Origin: Onchocerca volvulus
Lineage: Eukaryota; Nematoda; Chromadorea; Rhabditida; Onchocercidae
Length of the DNA: 64,000 nt
NCBI GenBank assembly: GCA_000499405.2
Contig: HG738138.1
Coordinates: 11,401,208-11,465,207, forward strand
Direction: 5' to 3'
In this document: one piece after another, positions 13,356-25,998 of the stretch
How positions within the stretch are numbered: the first letter of the stretch is position 1
How the letters are laid out: each line of letters opens with the position of its first letter
The notes under the pieces: model-generated
What the model was told of the DNA's origin: nothing
Databases searched by the model: none
Seen by the model: only the letters and a program-made list of their open reading frames with translations
Program-made: the position numbers and the translations under genes

Positions 13356-15443
13356 CCTGCACATACAACTCTTTTCCATTCTGTTGTGGTAAATGCATTT
13401 TAAAATTTTTTCGAAATATCATTTATCCCAGATGTTATGATCAGTTTGCTCCATTCATCATCGACCTTATCTTTATCAGATGAACATTTTTATCCGTATC
13501 ATCTGCCATTTGTTTTTACTCTTTTGTTCTTCCCATAAATTATGATAATACCGGTTTGTCGGTATATACTTCTAGCCATATTTAAGTTTGTTCTAATTGA
13601 TAATACTTGATATGTAATAATTTACATCATAGTCATTGTCTAATTATGCTTGTCATAACGATTAGTATTATATTTAATATCGATATAATTGTCATATCAA
13701 AATATTTTAATCAAAATTTGGTTAAAATATTTTGAATTGCTTTTTGATTTAATGAATAACAGAAATTTCATTTTCTTTACGATCATTTTGTTCATTTAAG
13801 AATTTTATTTCAAAAGTAGAAAAGAGATAAATATCACTTCATTATTTCTTTCCTAATTTCGAATTTTCGCCACCATATGGATTCATTTATTTTTTGCTAG
13901 AGACACGTTAGAATCATCAGGTTGAAAAATATATTCAAAATGAACGGACATTTTCCGTCAAATTACAATTTTTAAGAATTTCTTGTAAAAAGTTTTAAAA
14001 TTAGCAAAAGAAATTGGTATTAAATGAAATGACGAATTTTTTTTTCGATTCTTATATCTCAAGTGGTCTAGTCAACACTACCACTACTTCTCTCAAATAA
14101 AAATAAAGTGTTATTTAAATAGCGGTAGCCTGTTTTCATACATTTGAAAATGTCAATAAACAAAGTTAATAATATTTCACAACTTGATAAAACATGGTGG
14201 TATATTTCATCACAAAATGTGCAACTACGAGAGAAAATATATGTCTTAACAGAAGTGAATGAAATGTGACTTATTAATCATCAGAATGGAGCATTATTTT
14301 GCTATAATATTATATTTCATAAACGGTTGAAAATAAAATTGATTAAAAGTATTGAAATTTAGTTGTAATATATCTCATTCTGAATAACACTTATAGAATT
14401 TCCATTTTCCTTTTTATTGGATTTGTTGTTTAAATGGACAATAATAATTATTCATTTAAAGATTATCAGCATCACTAATGGAATGATCTGGTATCGCAAT
14501 TTAGATAACCAATTAAATGAAAATAAATAAATCGTAAAAAATTATTCATTTCAAGACAAAAATTTTTCCAGTTTAAAATTAATTCAATTTTGAATTGTGT
14601 CTAAAATTATTCGATTTAATCAAAAAAGCATTTGTCATTTCTGTATTTTTATTAGCTGGATAAAAGATTATTATCATGGAATAAAATCAAAAATTTAGCC
14701 ACTTTTTTGCATGTTTTTGTGCTATTCGTTATCATCTTTATTCAATTATTAGTTCCAGATTACTATCATCATTTCAAATCAACATATTATTTTCACGACC
14801 AGTTGGATGATTTAGGCCAAAAATTTGGAATGTCACCATAGATCCAAGAATCAAAGTAATTTTTAAAAGGTTATCCATCTCAATTGTTCTTTTATTTGTC
14901 TATCCATTCTGATCGTTCTCAGTTATTTTCTTAATTTTTTTAATATTGTACCAAACGTACCCGTTACCATTATGAAAATTGCTGATTTATTTTTCCTTTT
15001 TTTCTTCTTTTTTTTTTTTTATCCATAATCTTACATTTCGAATCATAAATATTGCGTTCGTTTCTGTTTTTCTTCAGTGCATTTATCTCATCAGTTCTGT
15101 TACTTCAAATGCTGTGAAGTCTATCTACTGTGTTCAGATTTCTTATCATCCTGCGTCCCGAAATCCTAAAGTATTTGAATTCTTTCTTTTTACTTTCTAT
15201 CACACCAGCTTCGTTTCTATTCTGTATTTTCAACATTTTCACATAACCGATATTTCATGTTTATTTCTGAGATAATTTTATTTTAGCAACAGCTTGATTG
15301 TTTAATATTCATAATTTTGCATTTTAATAAAGCCACTCAGAAGATGGTCAATCTGATGACACAAACGGCATTTGCTTTCAGCTGATGACAATGATTCAAT
15401 TTGTGTTTTGAAACTTTGATCACAGTATCCCTCCGTCTTTTAC

Positions 15444-15509
15444 TTCATGATCATACAGTATGGCCATAACGTCGTTTATTCCTTTGTCTACTTCACTACT
15501 GCTGTCCAT
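15444..15509 (-). CDS. Candidate short first coding exon, unidentified
   Basis: On the - strand an ATG opens a 22-codon frame (MDSSSEVDKGINDVM...) that ends at a GTAAAA donor-like site (15443-15442). The composition (D, E, S, V) and local GC are above the surroundings. An upstream stop lies in the same frame and a possible AG acceptor (AATTAG) lies about 30 nt upstream of the ATG, compatible with a trans-spliced first exon. It lies upstream of the receptor on the same strand and could be its N terminus, but no linking exon was found. It may equally be chance. Confidence 0.2.
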
Positions 15510-15637
15510 GCGCCGGCTTGTCTTTCAAACTTGCCACGCAGCTAATTACTTTAATTAAGATTTTCTTGCGAATCTGACTCAGTAATCTACAGTCCTTTAC
15601 CCGACAATCTCGTCTTCAATAATTTGTTTCACTCAAT

Positions 15638-15719
15638 AGAAAACAGAAAATCAAGATTGCAAATCCTGCATGCATTGTTTGCATCTATGCAGGATTTGCA
15701 ATCGTAATTTTCCTTTTCT
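15638..15719. ncRNA. Pre-miRNA-like hairpin
   Basis: A perfect 17-bp inverted repeat (15655-15671 with 15687-15703; arm GATTGCAAATCCTGCAT) flanks a 15-nt loop. Below it the stem continues through a small internal loop (TCAA/GTAA) into AAAAG/TTTTC, then a one-or-two-nt bulge and another AAAAGA/TTTTCT-type paired block. The total is about 82 nt with roughly 30 base pairs, which is the size and shape of an animal pre-miRNA. Transcription and strand are unknown. A MITE remnant is the main alternative. Confidence 0.4.
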
Positions 15720-16454
15720 TCACAATATCGAATTACTGGGGATTGCTCATTTGTTCATTAATTACCCGGGCCATATTACCTCCATTTAGTTCCAATTCCA
15801 AGATTTTTTTCAAATGCAAACTCATTTTTTTTCTGTGTGTTATTAGTCTGAAGAATCATTAAACTTCGTTGCAGTCATTCCTTCAATAATATTCTTTTCC
15901 ATCAGTTCCATACCGCCATATTGTGTTATTTTATCTTTTGTCAACTGACGCTACAACATATTTCTCTATTCCGAATCTCATCGATTGAATTTTCGATTTT
16001 AATTTTTAATAATACTTGAAATCATTTCTATAGAATAGATTATTAATTTCATCTTTATCCTTAACGTTCTGCTACTTTCAGTGTTGCAGAGAAAGACATC
16101 ACTATGATCACAAAACACAAAATTGGCAAGAATTATTCTTGGAATATTTCGTATGACTCATATTGCGTCATATTGCGTTATAATTTTTCCATGTCATAAA
16201 CAAGTTTATTTGTTACCTTTTATTTGTTATTTGTTACCCTTTAATTGATTGATCGTTTATTCCTTTAAGTTTCCGAAAGTTTTTGGAATTAACTCGGTTC
16301 TTTATGCTTTAACTTTCATTGTTCACAATGAAAACTAAACTCTCTAAAATAATGCATATTGATTATCTGGCCCTAAGACTAATTATTTCCCAGCTTTCTC
16401 GGCCTCTTTTGTCAGATGATATAATGTAATTATCAAATTTGACATATCATTTGA

Positions 16455-16680
16455 TTTATATTTTGTCATTACCATTATTGTAATAATAACAATTATTATT
16501 GCCACTGTTATCACTAATACCATAATTATAATTGTTAGTATTATTATTGCCATTATTATCGCCACTCATTCATTATAGTTATTATTGTTATTTTCATTAT
16601 TATTTTGCTCTTTGTGTTGTTATTATCATTTAATGATAATGATAATAACAATATTACCATTATCGTTATTATCATTTTTT
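16455..16680. repeat. Low-complexity ATT/ATC/ATG-type tract
   Basis: Dense run of degenerate triplets (attatt, attgtt, atcatt, gataat) with several small palindromes such as TTATCATTTAATGATAA. It creates spurious open frames rich in Ile, Met and Thr on the - strand. Confidence 0.75.
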
Positions 16681-17116
16681 GATGAATGCCTATTTTATTT
16701 GGCACCATTATACACTCTATCAGATAGCCGAATCATGAATTTTTCTTTTCATGTGTTTCTGCATAATGTATTTGTCTGAATTTGAATTTCGAAAGATTTT
16801 CAAAATTCCATATTTTTGAGAACTTCATAGAAGTCTTTGAACCCTAATATCCCTTCAGTTCTACCAAACTAATTGATTTTCAAGCTTTTTCTCAGATCAT
16901 AACCAAGAAAACATATTCTTAAACCCATTATTTTATGACAGCTTTCAGAAATTAGTATTCAGGTAATTTTCGCTATTGAAACATTTGGGAAGGCACAACT
17001 AATATCTTAGTTTAGCTTAATTTTCTTTTTTTTTTTTTTTTTTTGATTAAAATATACTTGTTTTCATCAGTTTGTTTCTAAAAAGTTCTGTTTCTAACAT
17101 TATTCGGGAAATTTTA

Positions 17117-17118
17117 GG
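17117..17118 (+). promoter_or_regulatory. Probable trans- or cis-splice acceptor before the LC8 start codon
   Basis: ATTTTAG directly precedes a 15-nt leader and the ATG at 17133. No coding exon was seen upstream, so this would fit a spliced-leader acceptor. A cis-spliced 5' UTR exon is the alternative. Confidence 0.45.
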
Positions 17119-17132
17119 AAAATTTTGAAGAT

Positions 17133-17837
17133 ATGTTTAGCAACAAAATGGAAGTGAAGGAAACAGATATGGAATCAGAAATGATCGAGAAAAGTCTAGC
17201 AATTGCTCAGGAAGCACAAAAACACTACACGCTCGATAAAGTAATTATTTTCTTTAATTTTTGCACTTTCTTGTCCAACTAGTTTCATTTCCTATTTATT
17301 TGCGACAGATGTCGTCTTACTGTTGCAATTTCACAAGAAAGTAATAATAATAATAATGACTTAATGGTTATTTCTGTTTTAATTTTAAGTTGGTTTTCAA
17401 GTTCTTAAAATAAAATAATTTTGCTAAAAATAAAGCGATTTTACATATGTGTCATTATTATTATTTATAGTTAATAATAAAATTGGTAGTATGATAAAGT
17501 TGTAAGGAATAATCGTATTTTAGAGAAGGATTTAAAAGTTAGGATTCTCAATATCCATTTAATTCACAATTAAATTGTCAGTAAAAGTTTTCGTATTTTA
17601 CTCATTTTCTGACCAGAATTTTGGATGAATATTTGCAGAAATTATAAATGAACATTCTAAAGTTTATTTCAGGATATAGCCTTTTACATCAAAGAAGAAT
17701 TCGAGAGGAGGTTCGGTCCTACCTGGCATTGCGTTGTTGGGAAAAGTTTTAGTTCCAGTTTTTCATATGAAGTTCAAAATTTTATTCTATTGAGATTTAA
17801 TCAGTCATCTATCATGATATTTAGATGTGGCTATTAA
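17133..17837 (+). CDS. Dynein light chain LC8-type (DYNLL) paralogue
   Basis: Two exons, 17133-17240 and 17673-17837, encode 90 residues. LC8 proteins are normally about 89. Exon 1 starts with MFSNKMEVKETDMESEM and ends ...QKHYTLDK. Exon 2 starts DIAFYIKEEFERRFGPTWHC. The block PTWHCVVGKSF is the family signature (PTWHCIVGRNF in typical LC8), and the spacing of helices and strands matches throughout. LC8 is a homodimeric hub that binds short motifs in dynein intermediate chain and many other proteins. The second half (SFSYEVQNFILLRFNQ) departs strongly from the near-invariant ...THETKHFIYFYLGQ that forms the dimer and target groove. This is therefore a divergent paralogue, not the housekeeping LC8. 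The intron 17241-17672 has GTAATT and TTTCAG ends. The start is chosen by length and by the preceding acceptor. Confidence 0.88.
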
Positions 17838-17841
17838 AACA

Positions 17842-17847
17842 AATAAA
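17842..17847 (+). promoter_or_regulatory. AATAAA just after the LC8 stop
   Basis: AATAAA begins five bases after the TAA, implying a very short 3' UTR if it is used. Confidence 0.45.
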
Positions 17848-20492
17848 CACTAAACTTTACATGAAATGCATTTGGTGATTTTTGTTAGTTCTAATCTATT
17901 ATTTATTTTACTGATCTAAAATTGACAAATTCAAAAAAAAAAAAAAATTAACTTCATCATCTGTTTGACTATAATTAATAGATGTCTTTCCATCCTAAAA
18001 AACAGTAAAATTCTCTAGGCATGAAATTATAATTTGTCTACTTACAGTCACTAAAAATTTATTTGTTTATTGTTAAGCCATATTTTGTATAAAAGAGCAT
18101 AATTTTTGTATAAGAAACTGCCATTTATTTTATGGTATAAATTATGATTTAAGTGTGTAACTATGTTTTTTGGAAAAAAAAAGGAAAAATTTAAGTTTTT
18201 AAAATAAATATAAACATTTCTTATCATTTTTCCTGTTAAATATACATGTTTTAAAATACTATAAAAATGATATGTGAGCGAAGTGAGCTGAAGCATTGAA
18301 AAGTTCGAACCATGCATCATTGTATTAAATAGCTGATGAAATCTTTGAGAAATTCAATGGACTAAACTTTCATTAATCTATTTCATGGTCTTGAAATTAA
18401 TATCTTCCAGAAAAAATGAAAATTATGTCTATTAAATTTTCTAAAAACTGTTTCAGTTAAAATCGCTTTGATGAGTTCGTTCCTTTCTTAATTGTCTAAA
18501 TTTTAATTTTTAAAGGTATCGTCTAGTACTAAAATAATGGTAAATCTTAGTGGAACATTTTCCTATATTTTAAACAACAATTTCATAAATATATAAAAAT
18601 TATTTATAAGCAAGAAGCAAGAAATTTAAAAAATAATAAGATATAAATGAAGAAAAAACAAATAATTTTGAAAAAAGTAGATGACCTAAAGTATGCACTT
18701 TACCGAATTAAGCGAAACATTTTAATGATCACATCACTCCAAAAAAAAAAAAAGAAGATTTTGCAGTATTTCATTCAAAATTAAAATATAGTGTTTTGAT
18801 TTGGATTTAATCTGATCCCGTTAGATAATATTAACACGAGGAAGAATGTAATATTAAAGTGCATGATATGAGCTTAAGCAAAAAAATGAACATATGATAC
18901 TTATTGATAAGAAAAAAAGGAAATCTTACTTGATTTATTGCCATTGCTCTCCTGCCTTCTTCTCCTTTCTTATCAGATAACAGATTTCTGTTATCACTAG
19001 CTATGACGACTAATTAACTAAGCAAATAATTTTATATTCAGATTACACGGATAAATGCGATCGCCTACATTTATTCCTAATAAATATATATGTAAACAAT
19101 ACGTTTGACTTGTGATGTTCTTCGAGCATTCCTTCCTTATCATTGTACATTTTTAGGTTAATTATATTGATGATTTTCATATTTCATTATTAAACTTTGA
19201 GATCTTTTAATAATAATAAACTCATTTAAATATTTCAAATTAAACAGATGAAGCAATAATTGAGAGTATGACAAAAACATAATTCTTCTAGGTCAAAAAT
19301 ATTTGATGATTGAATAAATGCAAAAAATGTCTTAAAATAAAGTTTTATACATATCCATTATCGAATGAAAGTAGACTATAATGTCATTTTAAAATTATGG
19401 TGTTAACAATATTACAAATAGTTCGTTTTTCAAAACCCTGAAATACTTTGAATAATCATGGTTCAATTATCTATTAAGTTTAGAATTACAGTTCGCTTGT
19501 TTATATTTTATGATAAAACACAGTTTATTTGATAAATGAACAAATAAATTAATTGAAAATAATGGTCTAAAGCATCACTACAAACTGGAATATGAATATG
19601 GGTTTTACTGATAACGTTACCATGGATGGTATGATTTTGCATTAATTCTTGAAGAGTGTTCAACGCTTCATTTCATTTAATTGTGCTGTCAATTAGGATG
19701 CTTAGTTAAGACTTTAGAATTTGAAATTATTTTTTGGCATAATACTGAATAGTGATAGACTGGTAGATATTTTGGATCAAATTTAAGTAAACCTTTTATT
19801 ATTTACTATTTTACTATATCATTAAAATGTGACGAGAAGTTTCCTTAATATATCGACGTTTTCCAGTAAATTTATATTCCGTAGTTGATCCAATGGTTAT
19901 TTTGTTCATTTGGATCATTTATTATTTTCATAAGAATTTTACGCCATTGTATTCAAGTGTTTCTATTATCACCAGAATAATTTTGCGCATTACTTTATTA
20001 TTTCTCACTAGTCTATCAGGTTTCTTACCTTCTGTTATCTTCTCATGCAACATTATCATCAAATACATTATCATAATTATCGTGATAACCAAATACCATA
20101 TTATTTTGAAAGAATGTATGTTGAATATTTTTTTTTTCCGATGTTATTTTGTGCAAAATTGATAAGTCATATTTCAAGTGAATCAGTAAAAAGAATAACA
20201 AATATGATAGTAACTGATGGTACTTTTTTTAAATAATTAAGACACTATTTTCTATAAATATTACTGATATGTTTTGACAGATAGGTAATAACTGATTGAT
20301 TGATGTTTTTAATGTTTTTAATTTTTTTTTTTTAAACTTCTGTGTAATAAGTATATGTTGTTTTATTAGGGCAAGATTTTTCGGAAAGCAATAAAATTTT
20401 CATTATTTATTGGAAAATAAATCTCAAATATCGACTTTAGAGCTATTAATTTATTGATTGGGTTTTTTACAATTACTATGAAGTTGTTATTA

Positions 20493-20538
20493 ATTCTATT
20501 CCTTCAAAATTTGAAATTCTATTCCTTCAAAATTTGAA
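20493..20538. repeat. Tandem duplication, 2 x 23 bp
   Basis: Two perfect adjacent copies of a 23-bp unit beginning ATTCTATTCC, at 20493-20515 and 20516-20538. No gene is associated with it. Confidence 0.9.
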
Positions 20539-23500
20539 ATATCATTGCAGGCATATATTTCTATTAGAACAAATAAAGCATTATGGTGTTTGAGGAAAAT
20601 TCAAATAACAAGCTTTTCAAATTTTTAAAAATGGCATGCATATTTAGTATAATAAAAAGTCGATTAAGTAAAGAGTTATTTTTGCCAAAATGCTCAATTT
20701 TGTTTTTTCATTCTTAAAAATTGCAATATCTTAAGAAAGCGTTCTATTGCATAATAAAAGCAAATGCTCAATTAACAGAAAGATTTCCATCAATAATTGG
20801 TGACATTAAATTTTTTTGTTGTTTTAAAAAACGCATGTTATATATCAAAAGGTTTACGATGCATTTGATGCTCGTTTTTGACGACAACATATGATAAAGC
20901 TCAAAGCATTCTTGTACTCATTGAGGGTAACAATTTAATGAAGACCTGATTTAAATATGTGCCAAACGGCATTATATCAACTAATTCAAATGGTGCAAAT
21001 AAAAACTGGAAGGTAATTATTATTTACTTTATTACTAAAAACTTTTCTAGTTTTTTATAGCCGGTTTTGATTCAAGCAATCGCAGTTATAGAGTTTACGC
21101 ATCATTTAGACATTTTATTCATCATCAATTAGTCATGTCAAAATTCGGAGTACCAATAATGTAATGAAACATTCAGTTTGTGGTTTCTTGAAAATGGAAA
21201 ACATGCACATCAATAAATATTCATTGCAAATAGTGAGCAGAATGATGCGAAATTTTGCTAAAGTTTAGCAATAAAAAACAAATAAAGGATTGTTAAATTT
21301 TATGGTATTTCACTATAAAATTGCTGCAAATTAAAGAAGATTGTTATTTGAACGGTACATATGAGTATATGATTTCCAATGATGTACAATTTTCAGGCTA
21401 AAAATTTTTCCTAACCAACAAATAAATGGACTATTGTTATAGGATTAAATGATAAAAATAAATTTGATCTAAAAAACGACCGTCCTTTTGAAACTTTAGT
21501 GGAAAAAAATTATTCTATGAATAGCAATGTGTCGTATTTATAAAAATGCCAAAAAGAATTTTAAAAATTAAGAGAAATCTGAAAATTTTGTTTGTAATCG
21601 TTGTTATATATCTACTAGAAATATGTGACTAACATATATCATAATTTCAAGATACTGTATACTTTCTACTGATTCCGTGATTACCCTCTAAGGGAGAAAA
21701 TAGAAGGATTCGGAAAATATAAAAATCAGATGCTTAAATTTTTCTCTTTATAATTAATGTAATGCTAATTTCAAAACTGTTTCCTAATATTCATAAACGG
21801 ATTAGTTTACAAAGGATTTTTTGAAAAACGATATTGTTTTAATATCTCGTAAGATGTCAAAAAAAAAGAAATTAGCAATACTCTAATTAAGTTTTGTTTA
21901 TGATGTTTGATTTGAAAAAAAAAAAATAATTGCTCAAGTTTTTTTTATTGATCATCAATCATTGAATTGTTTCAAGAAATAACTTTTGCTTAATTACTTA
22001 TTTCGAATTGACTGCTCGTTTGCTTTACTGATTTGAAGCATAATTAACGTCTAATGTTTCCGTCGCATGTAAAAATTTATGGATGATTTTTTTTTTTAAG
22101 AATGATAAGGTTTTCATTAAAAAATTTAAATAAAAAAAAAATAATTCCATTCCAAGTCCTGGTATTTTAGTTAAATCAGCTCTTAGCTTAAGCTGTTATA
22201 ATAATTTAACAAATTATTGTTAATTATTAACAATTCTTTAAAATTAAATAAATGAAGCAATTAATCACGCAAACAAGATTGATTAGGTGTTAATTCGTTA
22301 TCTTTGGTTAAAATACTTTATAAATTAACATAGTTAACGGAAAGAATCTTCAGATCAAAACCTATCAAACTATCTAATGGAAGATTTAAGAGCAAACCGA
22401 AAAGGCTTCCGAAAAATCAAATTAAAGAATCTAAGACATGCTTCGAGAGGAAAAAAGTCGTCCAAACCTATTTTCAAACAATTTTCAGATTACATTTAAA
22501 ATACGTCTTTAAAAAATTTAAATCTTTTTCAAATTTATAATTTTGAAACATCAATATTGTCTTAATTATTTCAATATACATTCTCCCGTTATTGAACATT
22601 CCGAATATTGAAAAATGCTCGTGAAAGTATCCATTAAAACTTTTCGGTCTTGAGTTAATTACGACCTTTTGATCCAATCACTAATTAGATCTATTTACTA
22701 GTTCTTAGATTAGTTTTTCAAAGTGCATTATTGATTCACCTTGTGACATTATTATTCTTTAACTAATCATTAAATGACCATTCAATTACGTGATAAATTC
22801 GAATTTTCCGCAAAAAATTTTCCACGACAGTTGTAAATTACTGAAATCGGATTGTAATTTATTAAGTAACTCATTAAATTTTGCATAGATAAATGGTCAG
22901 AAAATCGAGCATTTTATAAGTCTTTGATAAAAAATTGCTTGTCAAATAAAAACATTACCGCCAACATGAAATTTTTCATTCAATTTGATAAAATTCATTC
23001 AGATGCACATTGCTTAAATTTTTATTTGAAAGATTTAACACTTATTTATAATTTCAAAATAACAAACTTTTATTATAGCAAAGAGAGGAACAAGAATGGG
23101 ATAAAATGAGATGATTATATTTTACGATGTTTGCAACGAACTTAAGTAAAGTAAAGTAAAATAAAACATATAATGATTAATTAGTTTCCCTTCTAATTCA
23201 TTAGAAAAATGAACACTAATTGGTAAAAAAAGAAAGACTGGGATAATAAACATCGGCCAAGAAGTATATGAAGATAAAAAAAAAAATGAAGCTGAATTTT
23301 CAGTATATAAAGAAGCAGTAAATTCATGAAGGAATAAATGAATTGCAAATTTCAAAAATTTGTTTGTACTTTTAATTTTTTCTATACTTAAAACGATTTC
23401 TGTATCTTTAAGCTTCTAAAAAATATAAAAATTTTAGAACTTCTTCAAGATTATTTTATGATCGTCAATAGATGAGAAAAAAAATGAAAGATAAGAAAGA

Positions 23501-25964
23501 TATTCATAGAATGCAATACAAATGCAAAAAAAAAGGAAAAAGGAAACGAAAAGAAACTTACTTTTTTAAAAGATTTTTTTTTAAGTTTATCTAAATTTTT
23601 CAGAACTAGCTAACTTTAAAAGCAGTTTGAATAATGCACTCAGTAAGGATTTCCGAAAATTCTATGTTTGAAGAAAGAAGTACCATATGTAAATAATAGA
23701 CTTGCAAATATCTTTTTGCTAAATATAAATTCGATTATAAATGCTGATAAATGTTGGAAGAATAGTAATTAAAAGCCATCAAAATTATTTGCAAAAATGA
23801 ACACCACCATAAATTTGATATTGTTAGGGTAAAATTTCGAAATTAATCACTAAATCTACTGATCAGAAATTTTTTCCAAATCTTATTTAGATCATTAAAA
23901 TTGCTGTTGAAGTCTCAAGTTTAAGAGATAGTCACAATTCCAAGATAAACAGACACATAGTATATGATGTCCGCGAAGTCGAACATCAGAACGAATAATC
24001 CGTTCATGAGTGGTGAAGAAATTATAAGACTAAAATATAAACGGTTCCATAGTGAAAATGAATGTGAAGAGATGAATCAGAAAGAAAACAAACGCACACG
24101 AAGGTTTTTCTTTTATGTAAATAAATTAAAAGTGATATAATTGCAGTCGGTGGTTCGAAACTGTGATCTTTAAATAAAATAAGAATCAAAACTGAACTTG
24201 AATATAGAGACAACGAAAATTCTCTGATCATCTGTTACATGCCGAATAATATCATGTGAAATGATCATAGGTTAAGCCATCAGTGATTGGAAATATGACA
24301 TGGAATCGCTGTTTTCGAATTGAAAAATAAATTAAATCAATTTCAACGTGAATCGCTGTTGGAAATAACAAATTTCTCGATATCATAAATTTATTGAAAA
24401 AGAGCTTTAGCATTATTATGTCTCTGGAAATATTAAAAGAAAATTTAAAGATCATGATAGTTTATGGTTTTGATGAGACATAAATAATTTATAAGCTAAA
24501 GATCAAAGTTGATTGTAGTTTACAGATAACAACGAGTATGCACAAATTGATTAATAGTAAATTAATTCTGATAAGAAGCAATACATTCCTGAACGTCTTC
24601 ATCCCAGAACAAGAAGCATAAAAACAGTTATTGGTGACAATATCATTTTTAACATTACTAATTAAATCCAGTTTTTCAGACAATGAAAAATTCAATTCAG
24701 TTCGTGAAGTTAGGAATATCTGTCAATATGTGAAATTGTGTGAAAAAGACGATGAATCAGATGGCCCAAAAATATTGCCAAAATAGAACCTATTAACCGT
24801 AGCAATAACCTTGGAAAGAGTTTGCAATGATCTATTTTTAAGAATCTTTTTTAAATGACACAAAGTGAAATTTGCCTTATCACAGATTAAGCGTAATCCT
24901 AACTTTATAAATTTTTTACGTCTTTGTGTGTCTGAATTGTTGAGTGGTTTGTATCAACTCTAGCTTTTAAGCGATTTTGTCAAATGTTTTTGTAAATCAT
25001 TAAAGCGTGATTTAGACCTTTTTACTTTTCAGAACTTTACTTTTTGCACCCGTTTTTATGATTATGAAAAGTGCAATAACTAAATTGAATGTTTGTTGTG
25101 TAAAAGTACTTTCGATGCTTATTATCAACTGTTGGAGAGTACAAGTAGCAAAACTATGATATTTTAATTACTAAAACAATTTCTAGCTCGATTCGAGAAC
25201 ACAGCCCGAGTTGCTCAATGCAATCAGACATACAGTATGTTTCCATTACTCAACCATGTTTTAATTGACCAAATATGGAAAAAGTATGCTATTTTTGGAG
25301 ATTATAATTAGATATATTAAATTATTTAGGCAGATCAAACGGAACAAAATGAGATAAGAAACATTAAAAATCAGCATTCAGTAATAGAATAGGAAAACAA
25401 AATTTTGATGAATTGTGTATCGATGTCTTTGATACTTTCAGTTTTTTTTTTTTTTTTTTTTGGCTAAGGACGCAAGGAATAAATATGCATCATTCTGATT
25501 ACTTAATTGATTTGCTATTTCATTCGCATGCCGAAGGCACAGAACACTGATTTTAAAGTTAATATAGAAAAAATGTATAATTAAATCGATATATTTGTGC
25601 CAAAACAGAACAGCCAAGAATCATCGATTAAATATCACTTCAAGCAGCGAAATAATGCTATAAAATAAAATTTTAATTCTGGATTGATCTAAAATTTTCA
25701 GAAATTTCCATTTATATTTCAAAACCAAGGCATACGATGCCTGATTTTTATCAAAATTTTTTGAGTAATAATTTCGAATGATTTATGAAGTTATTTGAGT
25801 TAGATTTAATCGAACAACAAATATTTTTTCAAAAAACGGCCAAAAGTTGCCAAGTATTAAAAAGGATTTAAACATATCACATGAATTCAACAGCATATTA
25901 CTGTTATCAACCCTAAGAATTATTTTCTGCAAACTATTTTCAGTTTAAACTTCAAATTGCCGCT

Positions 25965-25998
25965 TTAACTTTCCCCCGCTTTACTAATTTCCTCCTCG
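25965..25998 (-). CDS. Weak candidate for the terminal homeobox-gene exon
   Basis: After an AAAG acceptor-like site, one base completes the split AG codon left open by the last clear homeobox exon. The frame then reads SEEEISKAGES and stops. The phase is right, but the acceptor lacks a pyrimidine tract and a chance match is likely. Confidence 0.2.

Larger units (their letters stand above)
11270..17117. other. Long AT-rich interval upstream of the receptor
   Basis: No receptor DNA-binding domain (two C4 zinc fingers) was recognised on the - strand. Apart from the listed items (AT microsatellite, hairpin, triplet-type low-complexity tract, one candidate short exon), I see only AT-rich DNA with frequent stops. 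Confidence 0.5.

Noticed and set aside
16383..16565. - strand frame of Ile/Met/Val repeats
   Set aside because: Product of a low-complexity ATT/ATC tract, with no gene context.
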